Virus record (IMG/VR): IMGVR_UViG_3300031521_000025
Span: 47,458-111,457 of that record
Direction: 5' to 3' (one strand)
From: a virus
DNA: 64,000 nucleotides
Positions 8,147-17,490 of the stretch are shown here, in pieces (position 1 is the stretch's first letter; the number at the start of each line of letters is the position of its first letter). The notes below the pieces were generated by a model. The model ran no database searches. It had not been told where the DNA came from and saw only the letters and a program-made list of their open reading frames with translations. The translations under genes and the position numbers were made by a program.

Positions 8147-11100
8147 TTAAGTATAAGCACTATTTAATCCAGGTATTAATTTACCGCTTTGAGATGTTAC
8201 ATTTACATTATCTTTTTGAGGAATATCATACGAAGGTTTTGTAAAACTCATTTCTTTTTGAATATTTAATACGGCTTGTGCTTGTCTAACAGTTTTTTTA
8301 TACTGTCTGGCTTTAGAAGCATCATTTAAATCAGTATTTTGTTGTTTTAAACCATCAACATTAATTTTTAAATCTTCAACAGCTGTAAACATTAAAGCTT
8401 CATCTTCAGGATCAGGATCCATTCCAGAGTCGGTAGTTTGACTATCTGTTCTAATACAATCAGGAATATAATAAATATCTTCAATATCATAATCTTTTCT
8501 ATGATAAAATCTACAATATTCAGAAGACGGTTCATCTTCATGTATAATATCAATATTTAGAGAAACTTGAACACCCATTGGCATTGCTCCTACCTTTGAT
8601 GCATTTAAATCTACAGCCATGTTTTCGTAATCATCTACATTTAACCCTGTTATTCTTCCTGTAGCGTCTATAAAATCACCAATTCTTATTCTTATAATTG
8701 GTTGTTCTTTCATTTTTCCATCGTTTCTATACCAAGGATAACAACATTGAGCTAAAAATGTTAATTTACTCCATAACATTTCTGGAGTTCCTGTCATTTG
8801 TCCAGGAACAATTCCTGAATACATTCCTCTTGTAAAAGAAGGAAACCCTAAAGTTCCAGAACCCCATTCAGGTAAATACTTTCTTAACTCTTCCAATCTT
8901 TCTTTGTCAGTTAATTGATTTTCATATATATCTTTTGCTTCTGCTTTATTTTTTTTTGCAATTTTAGCTAACTCAGGATCTTTATTTATTTCTTTTTGTT
9001 CAGCCATATCTTTAGCAGCTTTTATTCCCGCTAAAAGAACTTCTGTTGAAAAATCAGAAGCCATATAAAAAGATATTGTTAATTGTCTTGATGTTGATTT
9101 ATATATTCCAACCTTTTCACTTCTACCGTAAAACTCTTGAGTACTCCATTCAGGTGTGTAACTATCATTATAGCTTTGAATGTAAGCAGGAAAAACCATT
9201 CTATTTGGAATTTCAGATCTTAATTGTCCGTTTTTAATAGGGTTTTTTGTGTAAAAATCGCCATTAGTATGTCTACCATGTAGTTTTTCAATAAAAAATT
9301 TATATGAACCAGGTGTGTAATTTCTATATTGGTTCAACATTTCTTCTAATTTCTTAGTAGTAGGGACATCAGGTGTTCCATATGTATAAGGGTTTTGCCC
9401 TTCAGGTACAGAAAATCCTTTATTTATTGTTCCGCCTGAAAATTTATACGATGTTAAGTTTGCAATTTTTCTTCCATTCGCTGAATCTTGAGTAGAAATA
9501 TTTTCTCCATGTTTTGGAAAAGTAGAAGCATTTGAAGTCAACCCAGAAGATTCGTAAGAAGTTCTAGGATCAGTACTAGTTGCTGAATCTTTAGAGTTTG
9601 AAGAATTATCTCCTATGTTTGTAGAAGTAGGATGATGTTGAGCAAAAAGTTTTTTTGCTTTTTGCGATTTTGCTTCGTTAATTTCTAAAGTTGTCTTTTT
9701 TTCGTTTTCTTTAGCTGATTTATCAGAAGAAGTTGTGCTGAATCCTTCACTTGTTGAAGATTTTTGTGATAAAATATCTCTTACATAGTTGATTTTTTTT
9801 TCATATGTTTTATCATTTGAATTAATTAAAGGATCTTTTGAGAAATCAATACCACTTTCTGAAGCATTTTGAGACTCTACCGCAGATGAAAAATATTTAT
9901 TTGTTGCGTCTAAAAAATCTGTATTATTTGTAGCATTTTTTTCGCTTTTTGATTTGTCAAGAGATGCGCTTTGTGTTAATTCTTTCCCTGTATCTCCAGT
10001 AGCAGATACTAATCCAGGATTAGGGTTATTATTTACGAAACCTTTATCTAAAATTTCTTTTTGTTGTTTTATTATTTTTTCTGGATTGTTTTCTGTAACA
10101 TTATTAGGGTTAACGATTTTTTTGTCTATTTTTTTTTCAACAGTTAAATCATCTAAAGAATATCTAGTTTTAATATTATTTTTTCTTGCAAAATCTTTAG
10201 CTTGTTTATCTAAGCCACCGTAATATTTTTGAATACTCAAATCAAATTGAATTCCTTTATATTCTACTCCAAGACCTCCTCCAAAACTTAAAGTACTTGG
10301 ATCAAGATGAAATCCCCAATCAGCATATAATTTATTATCTTTTAGTTTGTCAATAATTGTATTAAAAGATATTTTTTGTGCAATAGCATGTTTTGCAACA
10401 TCTTTATAATAATTAGCGGTTGACTTTAAACCATAGTTGTTGTCAATAATGTTTTTGTTTTGATTAGCTTTCCCTAAAAGAGTATTTTGCATTATATACA
10501 AATCTTTTTTTGTATCACTAAAAGTTTTTACATTTTTTGCATCTAATTGATTTTCATCGCTAATATTTTCAACATCTTTATAATATTTAGAAGTATCTTT
10601 ATTTTCTTCAGTTATAATAACTTTTTCTTCTAATTGATTAGAGTTACTTAATTGACTTATTTCTTTATTGTAATAAAGCTCAGTTTCTTTATCAGCTTCG
10701 CTATTTTGTTGAACTTCACTTAATTGGTTTAAATTACTTAAATTTTCAACATCTTTATAATATTTAGAAGTATCTTTATTTTCTTCAACCACAATAACTT
10801 TTTCTTCAAGTTGGTTTAAGTTGCTTAAAGGGATAACTTCATCTTTATAATACTTAGAAGTGTCTTTATTCTCCTCAATTATAATAGCCTGTTCTTCTAA
10901 TTGATTAGAATCACTTAAAGGTGTAACAACATCTTTATAATATACAGAAGTGTCTTTGTTTTCCTCGATTACAATAACTTGCTCTTCAAGTTGATTTGAG
11001 TTACTTAAAGGAGTAACAAGATCTTTGTAATACTTAGAAGTATCTTTATCTTCCTCAACTACAATAACTTTTTCTTCCAACTGGTTTGAATTGCTTAATT

Positions 11101-11404
11101 CAGATAATTGAGAATAATATTCTTTGGTTATTTTACCGTAATCAGTTTGAGGCGCAAAAGTTAATCCAAGCTCTTTTATTTTTTCATAATAAGCTATAAT
11201 ATTATCATCTGTTGTCTTATGAGTTTCTTGTTGTTGTTTTAAATATATTAAACCTAAGTTAGCAACATTTTTATAATAAGATGTTAATTCAAGTTCAGTA
11301 AATTTTTCTGAAGAAATAATTTTACCTTTTAGTGCTTCTTGTAAAAAAACAACTTCTTTTAAGCTGTTTTTAATACTTTCTTCTATATTTTTTAAATCTG
11401 CCAT
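8147..11404 (-). CDS. Large baseplate/tail structural protein with tandem repeats
   Basis: I place the start at ATG 11404 (MADLKNIEES), 7 nt after the tape-measure stop, because the longer frame to 11458 would overlap that gene. The product is about 1085 aa. Residues roughly 95-300 are about seven repeats of 32 aa built on NQLEEKVIVVEENKDTSKYY. A low-complexity Ser/Thr/Asn/Lys linker follows. The C-terminal about 400 residues are a structured module (FPAYIQSYNDSYTPEWSTQ, FYGRSEKVGIYKSTSRQLTI, IRIRIGDFIDATG) with the look of a tail-tube/baseplate beta domain. Its position after the tape measure supports a baseplate hub or tube-initiator role. The exact T4 equivalent is not clear. Confidence 0.55.
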   Translation of the reverse strand: MADLKNIEESIKNSLKEVVFLQEALKGKIISSEKFTELELTSYYKNVANLGLIYLKQQQETHKTTDDNIIAYYEKIKELGLTFAPQTDYGKITKEYYSQLSELSNSNQLEEKVIVVEEDKDTSKYYKDLVTPLSNSNQLEEQVIVIEENKDTSVYYKDVVTPLSDSNQLEEQAIIIEENKDTSKYYKDEVIPLSNLNQLEEKVIVVEENKDTSKYYKDVENLSNLNQLSEVQQNSEADKETELYYNKEISQLSNSNQLEEKVIITEENKDTSKYYKDVENISDENQLDAKNVKTFSDTKKDLYIMQNTLLGKANQNKNIIDNNYGLKSTANYYKDVAKHAIAQKISFNTIIDKLKDNKLYADWGFHLDPSTLSFGGGLGVEYKGIQFDLSIQKYYGGLDKQAKDFARKNNIKTRYSLDDLTVEKKIDKKIVNPNNVTENNPEKIIKQQKEILDKGFVNNNPNPGLVSATGDTGKELTQSASLDKSKSEKNATNNTDFLDATNKYFSSAVESQNASESGIDFSKDPLINSNDKTYEKKINYVRDILSQKSSTSEGFSTTSSDKSAKENEKKTTLEINEAKSQKAKKLFAQHHPTSTNIGDNSSNSKDSATSTDPRTSYESSGLTSNASTFPKHGENISTQDSANGRKIANLTSYKFSGGTINKGFSVPEGQNPYTYGTPDVPTTKKLEEMLNQYRNYTPGSYKFFIEKLHGRHTNGDFYTKNPIKNGQLRSEIPNRMVFPAYIQSYNDSYTPEWSTQEFYGRSEKVGIYKSTSRQLTISFYMASDFSTEVLLAGIKAAKDMAEQKEINKDPELAKIAKKNKAEAKDIYENQLTDKERLEELRKYLPEWGSGTLGFPSFTRGMYSGIVPGQMTGTPEMLWSKLTFLAQCCYPWYRNDGKMKEQPIIRIRIGDFIDATGRITGLNVDDYENMAVDLNASKVGAMPMGVQVSLNIDIIHEDEPSSEYCRFYHRKDYDIEDIYYIPDCIRTDSQTTDSGMDPDPEDEALMFTAVEDLKINVDGLKQQNTDLNDASKARQYKKTVRQAQAVLNIQKEMSFTKPSYDIPQKDNVNVTSQSGKLIPGLNSAYT
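10541..11105 (-). repeat. Tandem coding repeats, about 96 nt each, seven copies
   Basis: Seven imperfect copies encode LSNSNQLEE, a hydrophobic VIVVEE stretch, then NKDTSKYYKD. Copies 1-4 and 6 are close; copy 5 (SEVQQNSEADKETELYY) and the last are divergent. Such arrays usually make extended or oligomerising segments and vary in number between strains. Confidence 0.85.
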
Positions 11405-11411
11405 TTTTATA

Positions 11412-14273
11412 TTACTTTTGTTGAACTGATATTTTACCTCCACCGAATAAAGGATCACTACTTGAATTAACTATTACTGTGTTATTGTTGTTATTTGTAT
11501 TATTATTTGCTACTGAAGCGCTTGTACCTCTTGCGTTTTGATCTGATCTTTCACCAGTTGCTCTTGTAGGGACAATATCTTTAACTGAACTAAGAGCCAT
11601 TGAATATTCTCCTTTATCTCCTTTAATATTTGCTTCAGGAGTAACAGGAGAAGCATTAGATGCTACACCAAACATTTCATCCCATGAATTTGCACTAATA
11701 TCTTTTTTTGCTGGTTCTGAATCAAAAAAGTTTAAATATTTTACTAAAGAGTTAAATCCGTCTATTAATTCATCTAAACCATTAGAGAACCACCCTAAAA
11801 TATCATTTATAGGTAAAAAATAATTAATAAAATCAAGTATAGTACTTCCAACTTTATTAAATATATTAGAAAACCAATTAGAAGTGTTTTGCCATATATT
11901 AGAAAACCAACTTGCCGTGTTTTGCCATATATTAGAAAACCAATTAGAAATATCTTTCCACATGTCAGAAAACCAATCTCCAATTTTATCTGCAACCCAA
12001 GAAATACCTTTCCATAGTAATTCAAAAGATTTATAAACTAAATATCCAACTGCAATTAAAGGTAAAAAAGCTATTTTAATAATATCCCATATAACATCTT
12101 TAAATTCGTAAATAACATATCCTAATAAAGCTATTGCTGCAACGACTGCTATTACAGGCCATGATATAGTTAAAAGCGCAAAACCGGCTGCTAAAGCTTC
12201 TGCAGCTAATAAACCTAAAGGAATAACGTTTGCTAAAGCTGCAAAAGCCATAGCTGTTAAAGAAGGTAAATAAGCAATAGCTATAATACCAATAACATAC
12301 CCTAAATATTCTCCTAAAGTTTGCAAAGTGCTTGAAACTACTTCAACGACTGGCATGATGTAAGAACTTATACTATCCCAAATAGAAGAAAGAGCTCCAA
12401 AAACATATGTAAACGTTTCACCTACTCCTGTTATAACACCTATAAGAAAATCTAATCCAGTAATTATAAAAGCAATTGAAATTGCAAAATCAAGAATAGG
12501 TTTAACAAATGACCAAATTGCAGAAGTAATATCAATAAATGCTTTTATTAAAGGGCCAAAAACTTTAGCTAATGGGTCAACTATTGTACTCCGTAAACTT
12601 CCTGATAGCATAGAAAGTGATTCTAGTATTGTTCTGTTTTTAACTTCTTCGTTTTTTATCTGTAATTTTTGAAAGAAATTAGCCTTTTCTGGACTCATTA
12701 GTTTTTCAAGAGCAATACCTGTCTCTTCTGACATTTTTCCTAAACGACTAACAGCTTGAATAGCTTCTTGATCTATTCCTGCTCCTTTTAGGGTTGCTAT
12801 ACCAGCGTTAGTAACTCCATGCTCTCCCATCATACCTTTAGCTTTTAAATCTTTAGCTAAATTTCCAACCATTATTCCTATTGCTTTATCGCCTTGGCCT
12901 GTTTGTTTTAAAGCATATATTTTAGCCATATTGTTTGCTGTATTCCCTAATTCTAACGCAGCAAATGATTGTTGTTTGGTAAATAAATCTGTAACTGATT
13001 CTAATCCACCGATTGAACCCATTAAAGTGTTTACATTTGAACCTAAGAGTGTAGCATATAAAGCTAAGTTTTTCATACCTTGAAGTTGAGTGAAATAATA
13101 ACTTCCTGCTAATGCTGCTACTTGTTGTAAATTTTTAACTGCTGCTTCCATACTTAATCCTGCGTCTTTTGCAGCATCTGCAGTTTCTGTAGCTAAAAGT
13201 GTTGATTCTTTTAACCCAGTATTGTAATTCATTGTTAATTCTCTTACAGCTTCTGATAAATTAACACCCCAAAGTTTGCTATACTTTGCAGCTTCTTTTC
13301 CGAAATATAACATTTCGTCTCCAGCTTCTTTCAAGTTTGTTTTCATTCCAGCTATTTGGCCAAACCCATCTGTAAATAACCCACCCATTGCTTTTGAAAA
13401 ATCTTCCATAGAAAGATTACTCATTAATAGTTGTGTTTTTAAACTTTCAGCAGAGCCAGTCATGTTACCCATTGCATCAGAATTTATCATAAATGCATTA
13501 AATAAACCGCTAGAATTTCTAGTCATTTCAATTAAGACACTGTTTAGCTCGGTTATCTGTTTCCAAACCATTTCTGCAACATCTTTAAGGATATCAAAAG
13601 CTACTTTTACTAACATTAACTCTTCGGCTGTATATCCAGCTTCAACTCCTGCAGTAATAATAGAGTTTTCGAAAGAAGTCATAAAGTTATCTTTTAACGC
13701 ATTTTGCACGTTGTTAATACCTCCTTGAAAAGTTTTTAAATTATCCATAGCAAATCCTTTATCTAAAAGACTTTTCATTTTGTCTTCAAATTCAGCTCCA
13801 GATATTGCACCAAAATCAAGTTCGTCTTTTAATTTATCTATTTGTAAAGATAAATCTTTTGCTGCTTTTTCAGCAACATCTATTTTAGAAAACTTTGATT
13901 GATAATTGTCAAATGATTTAATAAGTTTTTCGTTAGCTTTTTCTGTAGCTTTTTCTTGACTTTCTATTTGTTTGTTTATTATTAAAGCTTTTGCTCTTTG
14001 TTTGTCTAAATTTTTCTCTAAAGCTTCAATTTTTTCAAGATTTTCAGGCTCTTTTCTCCTAACATCATCAAGTTTTTTTTGAGCTTTTACTATTCTTTCT
14101 GTTATAGTATTAGCTGTAACTTCTAATTCTTCTAAATTTTTAGTAGCTTTATCAAAATTTAAAGCAGCACCTTCAGGAGTACTAGCTTTATTTGTTACAG
14201 ACGATTTTCCTGAGGTTTTAATTATAGAACTAAAACCTTGCCCCATAAGATCAAATAATTGGCCGAATTTCAT
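11412..14273 (-). CDS. Tail tape measure protein
   Basis: 953 residues. The N-terminal 180 residues are a charged coiled coil (EELEVTANTITERIVKAQKK and following). The middle has amphipathic helices with GSLRSTIVDPLAKVFGPL, then several long hydrophobic segments at about 575-760 (FAISIAFIITGLDFLIGVIT; IGIIAIAYLPSLTAMAFAAL). Three near-identical NWFSNIWQNT repeats follow at about 770-810, a feature common in tape measures. It sets tail length and is ejected with DNA. At 953 aa the tail would be roughly 140 nm by the usual 1.5 A per residue rule. It is read divergently from the gp26-like gene. Confidence 0.8.
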   Translation of the reverse strand: MKFGQLFDLMGQGFSSIIKTSGKSSVTNKASTPEGAALNFDKATKNLEELEVTANTITERIVKAQKKLDDVRRKEPENLEKIEALEKNLDKQRAKALIINKQIESQEKATEKANEKLIKSFDNYQSKFSKIDVAEKAAKDLSLQIDKLKDELDFGAISGAEFEDKMKSLLDKGFAMDNLKTFQGGINNVQNALKDNFMTSFENSIITAGVEAGYTAEELMLVKVAFDILKDVAEMVWKQITELNSVLIEMTRNSSGLFNAFMINSDAMGNMTGSAESLKTQLLMSNLSMEDFSKAMGGLFTDGFGQIAGMKTNLKEAGDEMLYFGKEAAKYSKLWGVNLSEAVRELTMNYNTGLKESTLLATETADAAKDAGLSMEAAVKNLQQVAALAGSYYFTQLQGMKNLALYATLLGSNVNTLMGSIGGLESVTDLFTKQQSFAALELGNTANNMAKIYALKQTGQGDKAIGIMVGNLAKDLKAKGMMGEHGVTNAGIATLKGAGIDQEAIQAVSRLGKMSEETGIALEKLMSPEKANFFQKLQIKNEEVKNRTILESLSMLSGSLRSTIVDPLAKVFGPLIKAFIDITSAIWSFVKPILDFAISIAFIITGLDFLIGVITGVGETFTYVFGALSSIWDSISSYIMPVVEVVSSTLQTLGEYLGYVIGIIAIAYLPSLTAMAFAALANVIPLGLLAAEALAAGFALLTISWPVIAVVAAIALLGYVIYEFKDVIWDIIKIAFLPLIAVGYLVYKSFELLWKGISWVADKIGDWFSDMWKDISNWFSNIWQNTASWFSNIWQNTSNWFSNIFNKVGSTILDFINYFLPINDILGWFSNGLDELIDGFNSLVKYLNFFDSEPAKKDISANSWDEMFGVASNASPVTPEANIKGDKGEYSMALSSVKDIVPTRATGERSDQNARGTSASVANNNTNNNNNTVIVNSSSDPLFGGGKISVQQK

Positions 14274-14283
14274 TTTTGTTTTA

Positions 14284-14297
14284 GTTTAAATATAAAG
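14284..14297 (-). promoter_or_regulatory. Phage promoter motif (minus strand) for tape measure operon
   Basis: CTTTATATTTAAAC on the minus strand, 11 nt before the tape-measure ATG. With the plus-strand copy at 14345 it makes a divergent pair for tail genes. Confidence 0.5.
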
Positions 14298-14344
14298 AAG
14301 TTAATCTGTTTTTGAGTAATTGTTAATAAAAGATAAAAAAAAAT

Positions 14345-14356
14345 CTTATATTTAAA
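14345..14356 (+). promoter_or_regulatory. Phage promoter motif
   Basis: Perfect CTTATATTTAAA, 22 nt before the ATG at 14379. Confidence 0.55.
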
Positions 14357-14378
14357 TTAAAAAAGTAAATTTAAAAAT

Positions 14379-15299
14379 ATGGATGAAATTTTAGAAAAAG
14401 CAGAAGATAGAGGATCAACTGTTAGTACCTCTAACATTAATAACGCAGATGGAGAAGCAGAATATGTTTATTTGCCATCTAAAGGTGTTTTTTATAAAGG
14501 TAAGTTTAAAGGTCTAGATAAATTAAAAGTTAGAAAATTAGATTACACAGATGAAGATATTCTTACAACAAAATCTTATTATGACAATAATACTTTGTTT
14601 GATGAAATACTAAAAAACACTATTGTTGACGAAAATGGATTTAAAGCAGAAGATTTAGTTCCAATCGATCGTGATACTATTATTTGGTGGTTAAGAATAG
14701 GTTCGTTTGGTTCTGAATACCAAATACCTTATACTTGTACTAACCCTAAATGTAAAGTGAAAACTAATATTATTTGGGATTTGTCTGATTTCGACATGCC
14801 TGATTTACCTATTGAAGTTGAAGAAGAAATAGTTGAAACAGGTGGAATTCTTATTACTTTACCTCTTTCTAAATTAAAGTGTAAAATAACTGTTGCGTCT
14901 ATAGGAAAAGAGCTTAAAGTTCATAAGTTTTTAACAAAAAGAAAAGAAACCGTTAATAAAAAGAACCCAAGTTTAAATATTACAAAAGAATTTACAATAA
15001 CTGGTCGTCTTTTAGCTGCTATTGAAAAAGTTTATGATATTTCAGGTAAAGAATATTCAGGGATTGATGAAACTATAAATTGGTTAAATTCAGCATATAA
15101 CGGAAAACCACTTCCTATTATAGATTCTCGCTATATAATTAAAAAAATTAAAGAAATCACAATGGAAGTTAATACAAAGAAAGATATAGAATGTCCTTCT
15201 TGTAACCACATTGAGGAGGGTGTGAGAATGCCAATGAGCATTTACTTTTTTTGGCCTGAATTTGAAGAGTTATCGGGAGTATCTAATAAAATCAATTAA
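14379..15299 (+). CDS. T4 gp26-like baseplate hub / tail assembly chaperone-type protein
   Basis: 306 residues. The N-terminal half has YVYLPSKGVFYKGKF and KLKVRKLDYTDEDIL, typical of the T4 gp26-type baseplate family (region that addresses 'LPS+G' and 'lr.lt..De'). Two zinc-ribbon-like Cys pairs occur: CTNPKC at about 127-132 and CPSC near 274-277, ending in MPMSIYFFWP. It stands directly divergent from the tape measure gene, the classical place for tail assembly chaperones. A second conserved-looking frame overlaps its 3' end (15262-15420), which may be a separate small gene or a +1-frameshift extension. Assignment to gp26 is from remembered family pattern, not a search. Confidence 0.6.
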   Translation: MDEILEKAEDRGSTVSTSNINNADGEAEYVYLPSKGVFYKGKFKGLDKLKVRKLDYTDEDILTTKSYYDNNTLFDEILKNTIVDENGFKAEDLVPIDRDTIIWWLRIGSFGSEYQIPYTCTNPKCKVKTNIIWDLSDFDMPDLPIEVEEEIVETGGILITLPLSKLKCKITVASIGKELKVHKFLTKRKETVNKKNPSLNITKEFTITGRLLAAIEKVYDISGKEYSGIDETINWLNSAYNGKPLPIIDSRYIIKKIKEITMEVNTKKDIECPSCNHIEEGVRMPMSIYFFWPEFEELSGVSNKIN

Positions 15300-15420
15300 T
15301 TTTTTAGTCTTCTGGGGGAGAATAGATTACCAATCAACTTTAAGAATGCCAATAAAAAAAAGAAGAGATTGGTTAAAATTAACCCAAGAGAATTTAAAAA
15401 TATTATATGGAAAAAAATAA
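15262..15420 (+). CDS. Small overlapping frame after the gp26-like gene (start unclear, or +1 frameshift product)
   Basis: In the +1 frame relative to the upstream gene, an open stretch from 15238 runs to TAA at 15418-15420. It encodes INFLVFWGRIDYQSTLRMP, then IKKRRDWLKLTQ and NLKILYGKK. The composition is protein-like, unlike random AT-rich frames. A strong terminator starts right at its stop. There is no ATG before 15346; TTG at 15262 or ATT at 15295 could initiate, or ribosomes could slip +1 from the gp26-like frame, which stops at 15297. Small ORFs of this kind often follow gp26-type genes, and frame-shifted chaperone pairs next to tape measures are well known. Confidence 0.5.
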   Translation: MKSYREYLIKSINFLVFWGRIDYQSTLRMPIKKRRDWLKLTQENLKILYGKK

Positions 15421-15458
15421 CAAAAAAGGTGAAACAATAAAATTTCACCTTTTTTGTT
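15419..15458 (+). terminator. Intrinsic terminator
   Basis: Perfect 16-bp stem (15419-15434 with 15443-15458), loop CAATAAAA, with T6 inside the descending arm. It begins at the stop of the small overlapping frame, supporting that frame as the true end of the unit. Confidence 0.8.
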
Positions 15459-15519
15459 GAAATAATTTGGTTTGAATAAAAAAAAATAATAAATTTAACA
15501 AATTTTAAAAACAAAAAAA

Positions 15520-16014
15520 ATGAATAGACCAATAGAAAGAATAGATTATTTTCTTGATAATATTGATTGGGTAAACCTAATTAGAAATATTTGGAAAATT
15601 GAAGGCGATTTAATTTTTCAACTTGAGGGGTTTGAATTGGAAAAATTCGCGAAAGAATTATCTCTTTGTAAAGAAGATATAAGAAAAAAATGGAGACAAG
15701 AAAGTGATTTAAGAATATCACAAGTGTTAATTACCAATAACTACCTTCCTTACATACCAGGGTTTTGGTATGGACTTGAAGATTGGCAAATTTTATTAAA
15801 ACAAGGAATAAATCCAAGAAATTTTTTACTTTGGGGAACTTTTGGAGTTAACAGAGATACATTTAAATGGATTTTAGTTAAAAACATGAGTTTTTCTCAT
15901 ATTAAAAACATTTTAAATGATTTTCAAAGCAAAAATCAACTACTACATCCAGAATTTTTAAAAGCTTTCAAAGATGAATTAAAATATGACTTTAAAACCA
16001 TTGAAAATGAATAA
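15520..16014 (+). CDS. Unknown protein, 164 aa
   Basis: Trp- and Ile-rich, predicted mostly helical (MNRPIERIDYFLDNIDWVNL; DLRISQVLITNNYLPYIPGF; YGLEDWQILLKQGINP). No motif I recognise. Its 3' end overlaps the HPRT start (ATG at 16007), so the two genes are translationally coupled. It begins about 60 nt after a terminator. Function unknown. Confidence 0.65.
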   Translation: MNRPIERIDYFLDNIDWVNLIRNIWKIEGDLIFQLEGFELEKFAKELSLCKEDIRKKWRQESDLRISQVLITNNYLPYIPGFWYGLEDWQILLKQGINPRNFLLWGTFGVNRDTFKWILVKNMSFSHIKNILNDFQSKNQLLHPEFLKAFKDELKYDFKTIENE

Positions 16015-16546
16015 AAAAGTCACATTACATGATAAAAATTTTGTCTTATTTAAGACACAAGATCAAATAAACAATACAATAAAGAAAATTGCAACAAGTA
16101 TAAACAGTATGAACCCTATTAATTCAGTGTTTATCCCTGTTTTAAACGGTTCTTTTATGTTTACAAGTGATTTGTGTAAAGAACTAAAAATACTTCCGGA
16201 AATTCAATTTATTAAAGTCAAATCTTATGAAGATTTTGAATCATCTGGCAAGGTTACTGAATTAATAGGCTTAAAAGATTCTTTAGAAGGAAAAACTGTT
16301 TTTATTATTGAAGATATAGTTGATACTGGTATAACAATATCAAATCTTTATAATAAAATTAAACTTATGAATCCTAAAGAAATTTATGTAGTTACTTTAT
16401 TGTTTAAACCAGATAAATATAATGGAGGTCTTGATATAAACATTTTATATGGTTTTTCAATTGCAAATGATTTTGTGGTTGGTTATGGAATGGATTATAA
16501 TGAACTCGGTAGAAATCTTAAAGAAATTTATGTTTTAAAAGAATAA
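16007..16546 (+). CDS. hpt: Hypoxanthine(-guanine) phosphoribosyltransferase
   Basis: 179 residues from ATG 16007; the ATG at 15986 is in frame but would add seven residues and overlap the previous gene more. The PRPP-binding signature VFIIEDIVDTG lies at about 98-108 with the acidic pair E102-D103, followed by ITISNL. PVLNGSFMF near 44-52 and VGYGMDYNELGRN near the C-terminus match bacterial HPRT. The enzyme converts hypoxanthine or guanine plus PRPP to IMP or GMP, salvaging purines for phage DNA synthesis. It is unusual in phages. The gene ends at a strong bidirectional terminator. Confidence 0.85.
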   Translation: MNKKVTLHDKNFVLFKTQDQINNTIKKIATSINSMNPINSVFIPVLNGSFMFTSDLCKELKILPEIQFIKVKSYEDFESSGKVTELIGLKDSLEGKTVFIIEDIVDTGITISNLYNKIKLMNPKEIYVVTLLFKPDKYNGGLDINILYGFSIANDFVVGYGMDYNELGRNLKEIYVLKE

Positions 16547-16594
16547 AACATAAAAAAAGAGTTAAATTTGATTTTAACTCTTTTTTTATGTTTT
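16545..16594. terminator. Bidirectional intrinsic terminator
   Basis: Perfect 22-bp stem (16545-16566 with 16573-16594) with a 6-nt loop TTTGAT. A7 on one side and T7 on the other allow termination in both directions, between the convergent hpt and resolvase genes. Confidence 0.85.
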
Positions 16595-17174
16595 ATCTTA
16601 CTCTTTTTGTTTTTTTAATGGTTTTATTAATGTAGCCTTTGCCTGTAATATATGCGTCAGAACAGTCTAAAACAAAATCTTCATATACTGTTTTTCCTTT
16701 ATCTTTTCCTCTAGTTACTACCCTAGTTGGAAAATAGCTTTCTCCTAATTCAGCCAAAACATAAGCAAACATCTGCTCTTTTTGTTTCACTCCTGTGTTT
16801 TTTTTCATTATAGCGGTAGGAAATGCATATTTTCTTGAATCAGTTACAGTCATTGTATCAATCTTTAATCCAAGCTTATAACAGATTAATTGATAGCCAA
16901 AATTAGCTTGACTTAATGTAGTGGTAGTTTTAGAAGAACTATTCCCTCCAAACATCGCAACAAAAGCTTCTTCAATTACAACTTCGTCAATTTCGCTATG
17001 TCTTACAAGAATATCTTCTTTCAACCACTTTTCAAACTCTAATACTTTTTCTAATAAAGTATCTTTTTGAGGAACAGACCAGTGACTAATTTCAATTAAT
17101 TCACATGTTTCTTTACTCCATATACAAAACCCCACAGTTTTCGTAGAAGCATCCAGACTCAATAATTTTTTCAT
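16593..17174 (-). CDS. RuvC-like Holliday junction resolvase
   Basis: 193 residues with an RNase H-fold nuclease pattern: LSLDASTKTVGFCIW at the N-terminus (catalytic D8), VVIEEAF with E68/E69, and a C-terminal FVLDCSDAYITG with D170 and D173. These are the four acidic positions of RuvC and poxvirus A22-type resolvases. It likely resolves branched DNA made during recombination-dependent replication and before packaging, the job of endonuclease VII in T4. It is a single-gene unit: a CTTATTTTATAG motif lies on the minus strand upstream and it ends at the shared terminator. Confidence 0.8.
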   Translation of the reverse strand: MKKLLSLDASTKTVGFCIWSKETCELIEISHWSVPQKDTLLEKVLEFEKWLKEDILVRHSEIDEVVIEEAFVAMFGGNSSSKTTTTLSQANFGYQLICYKLGLKIDTMTVTDSRKYAFPTAIMKKNTGVKQKEQMFAYVLAELGESYFPTRVVTRGKDKGKTVYEDFVLDCSDAYITGKGYINKTIKKTKRVR

Positions 17175-17241
17175 AATTTTAATGTTTTATCTATAAAATA
17201 AGAAAAAATAAGTGTATTTAGAAATAAATAACTAATATCTA

Positions 17242-17490
17242 ATGAACCTTAAAGGAAGTTATATCAATTTAGGAGAAACACCTACAGAAAGATTAAGAAA
17301 TAAACTTAATCCAATTTTACATATAATAGATATGCTTCAAAGTGGGGATACAGACACTGAAGATGTTAAATTTATGATAACTCAAGCAAAGAGAGTTGAT
17401 ATAGATGAAATTGTAACATATATTGAAGATTGCGAAACTTTAATATACGATGATGTTAAAAAACCTTGGGAAGACCTTATAAAAAAATAA
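17242..17490 (+). CDS. Unknown small acidic helical protein, 82 aa
   Basis: Reads MNLKGSYINLGETPTERLRN, then a helical region LNPILHIIDMLQSG, DTEDVKFMITQAKRV and an acidic end. The NLGETPTERLRNKLNPIL part is well-formed protein sequence, but I know no family. It stands alone, divergent from the resolvase. Function unknown. Confidence 0.6.
   Translation: MNLKGSYINLGETPTERLRNKLNPILHIIDMLQSGDTDTEDVKFMITQAKRVDIDEIVTYIEDCETLIYDDVKKPWEDLIKK

Noticed and set aside
11405-11458. Longer start of the baseplate-type protein at 11458
   Set aside because: It would overlap the tape-measure end by 47 nt; the ATG at 11404 fits the gap exactly.
15212-15230. Shine-Dalgarno-like GAGGAGGG before ATG 15228
   Set aside because: It encodes IEEG of the gp26-like protein in frame, and the ATG at 15228 is an internal codon of that gene; other genes in the window do not use such sites.
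15296-15532. Minus-strand frame encoding a Phe/Leu-rich protein
   Set aside because: Its content is the complement of an A-rich plus-strand region including a terminator; a more protein-like plus-strand frame covers most of it.
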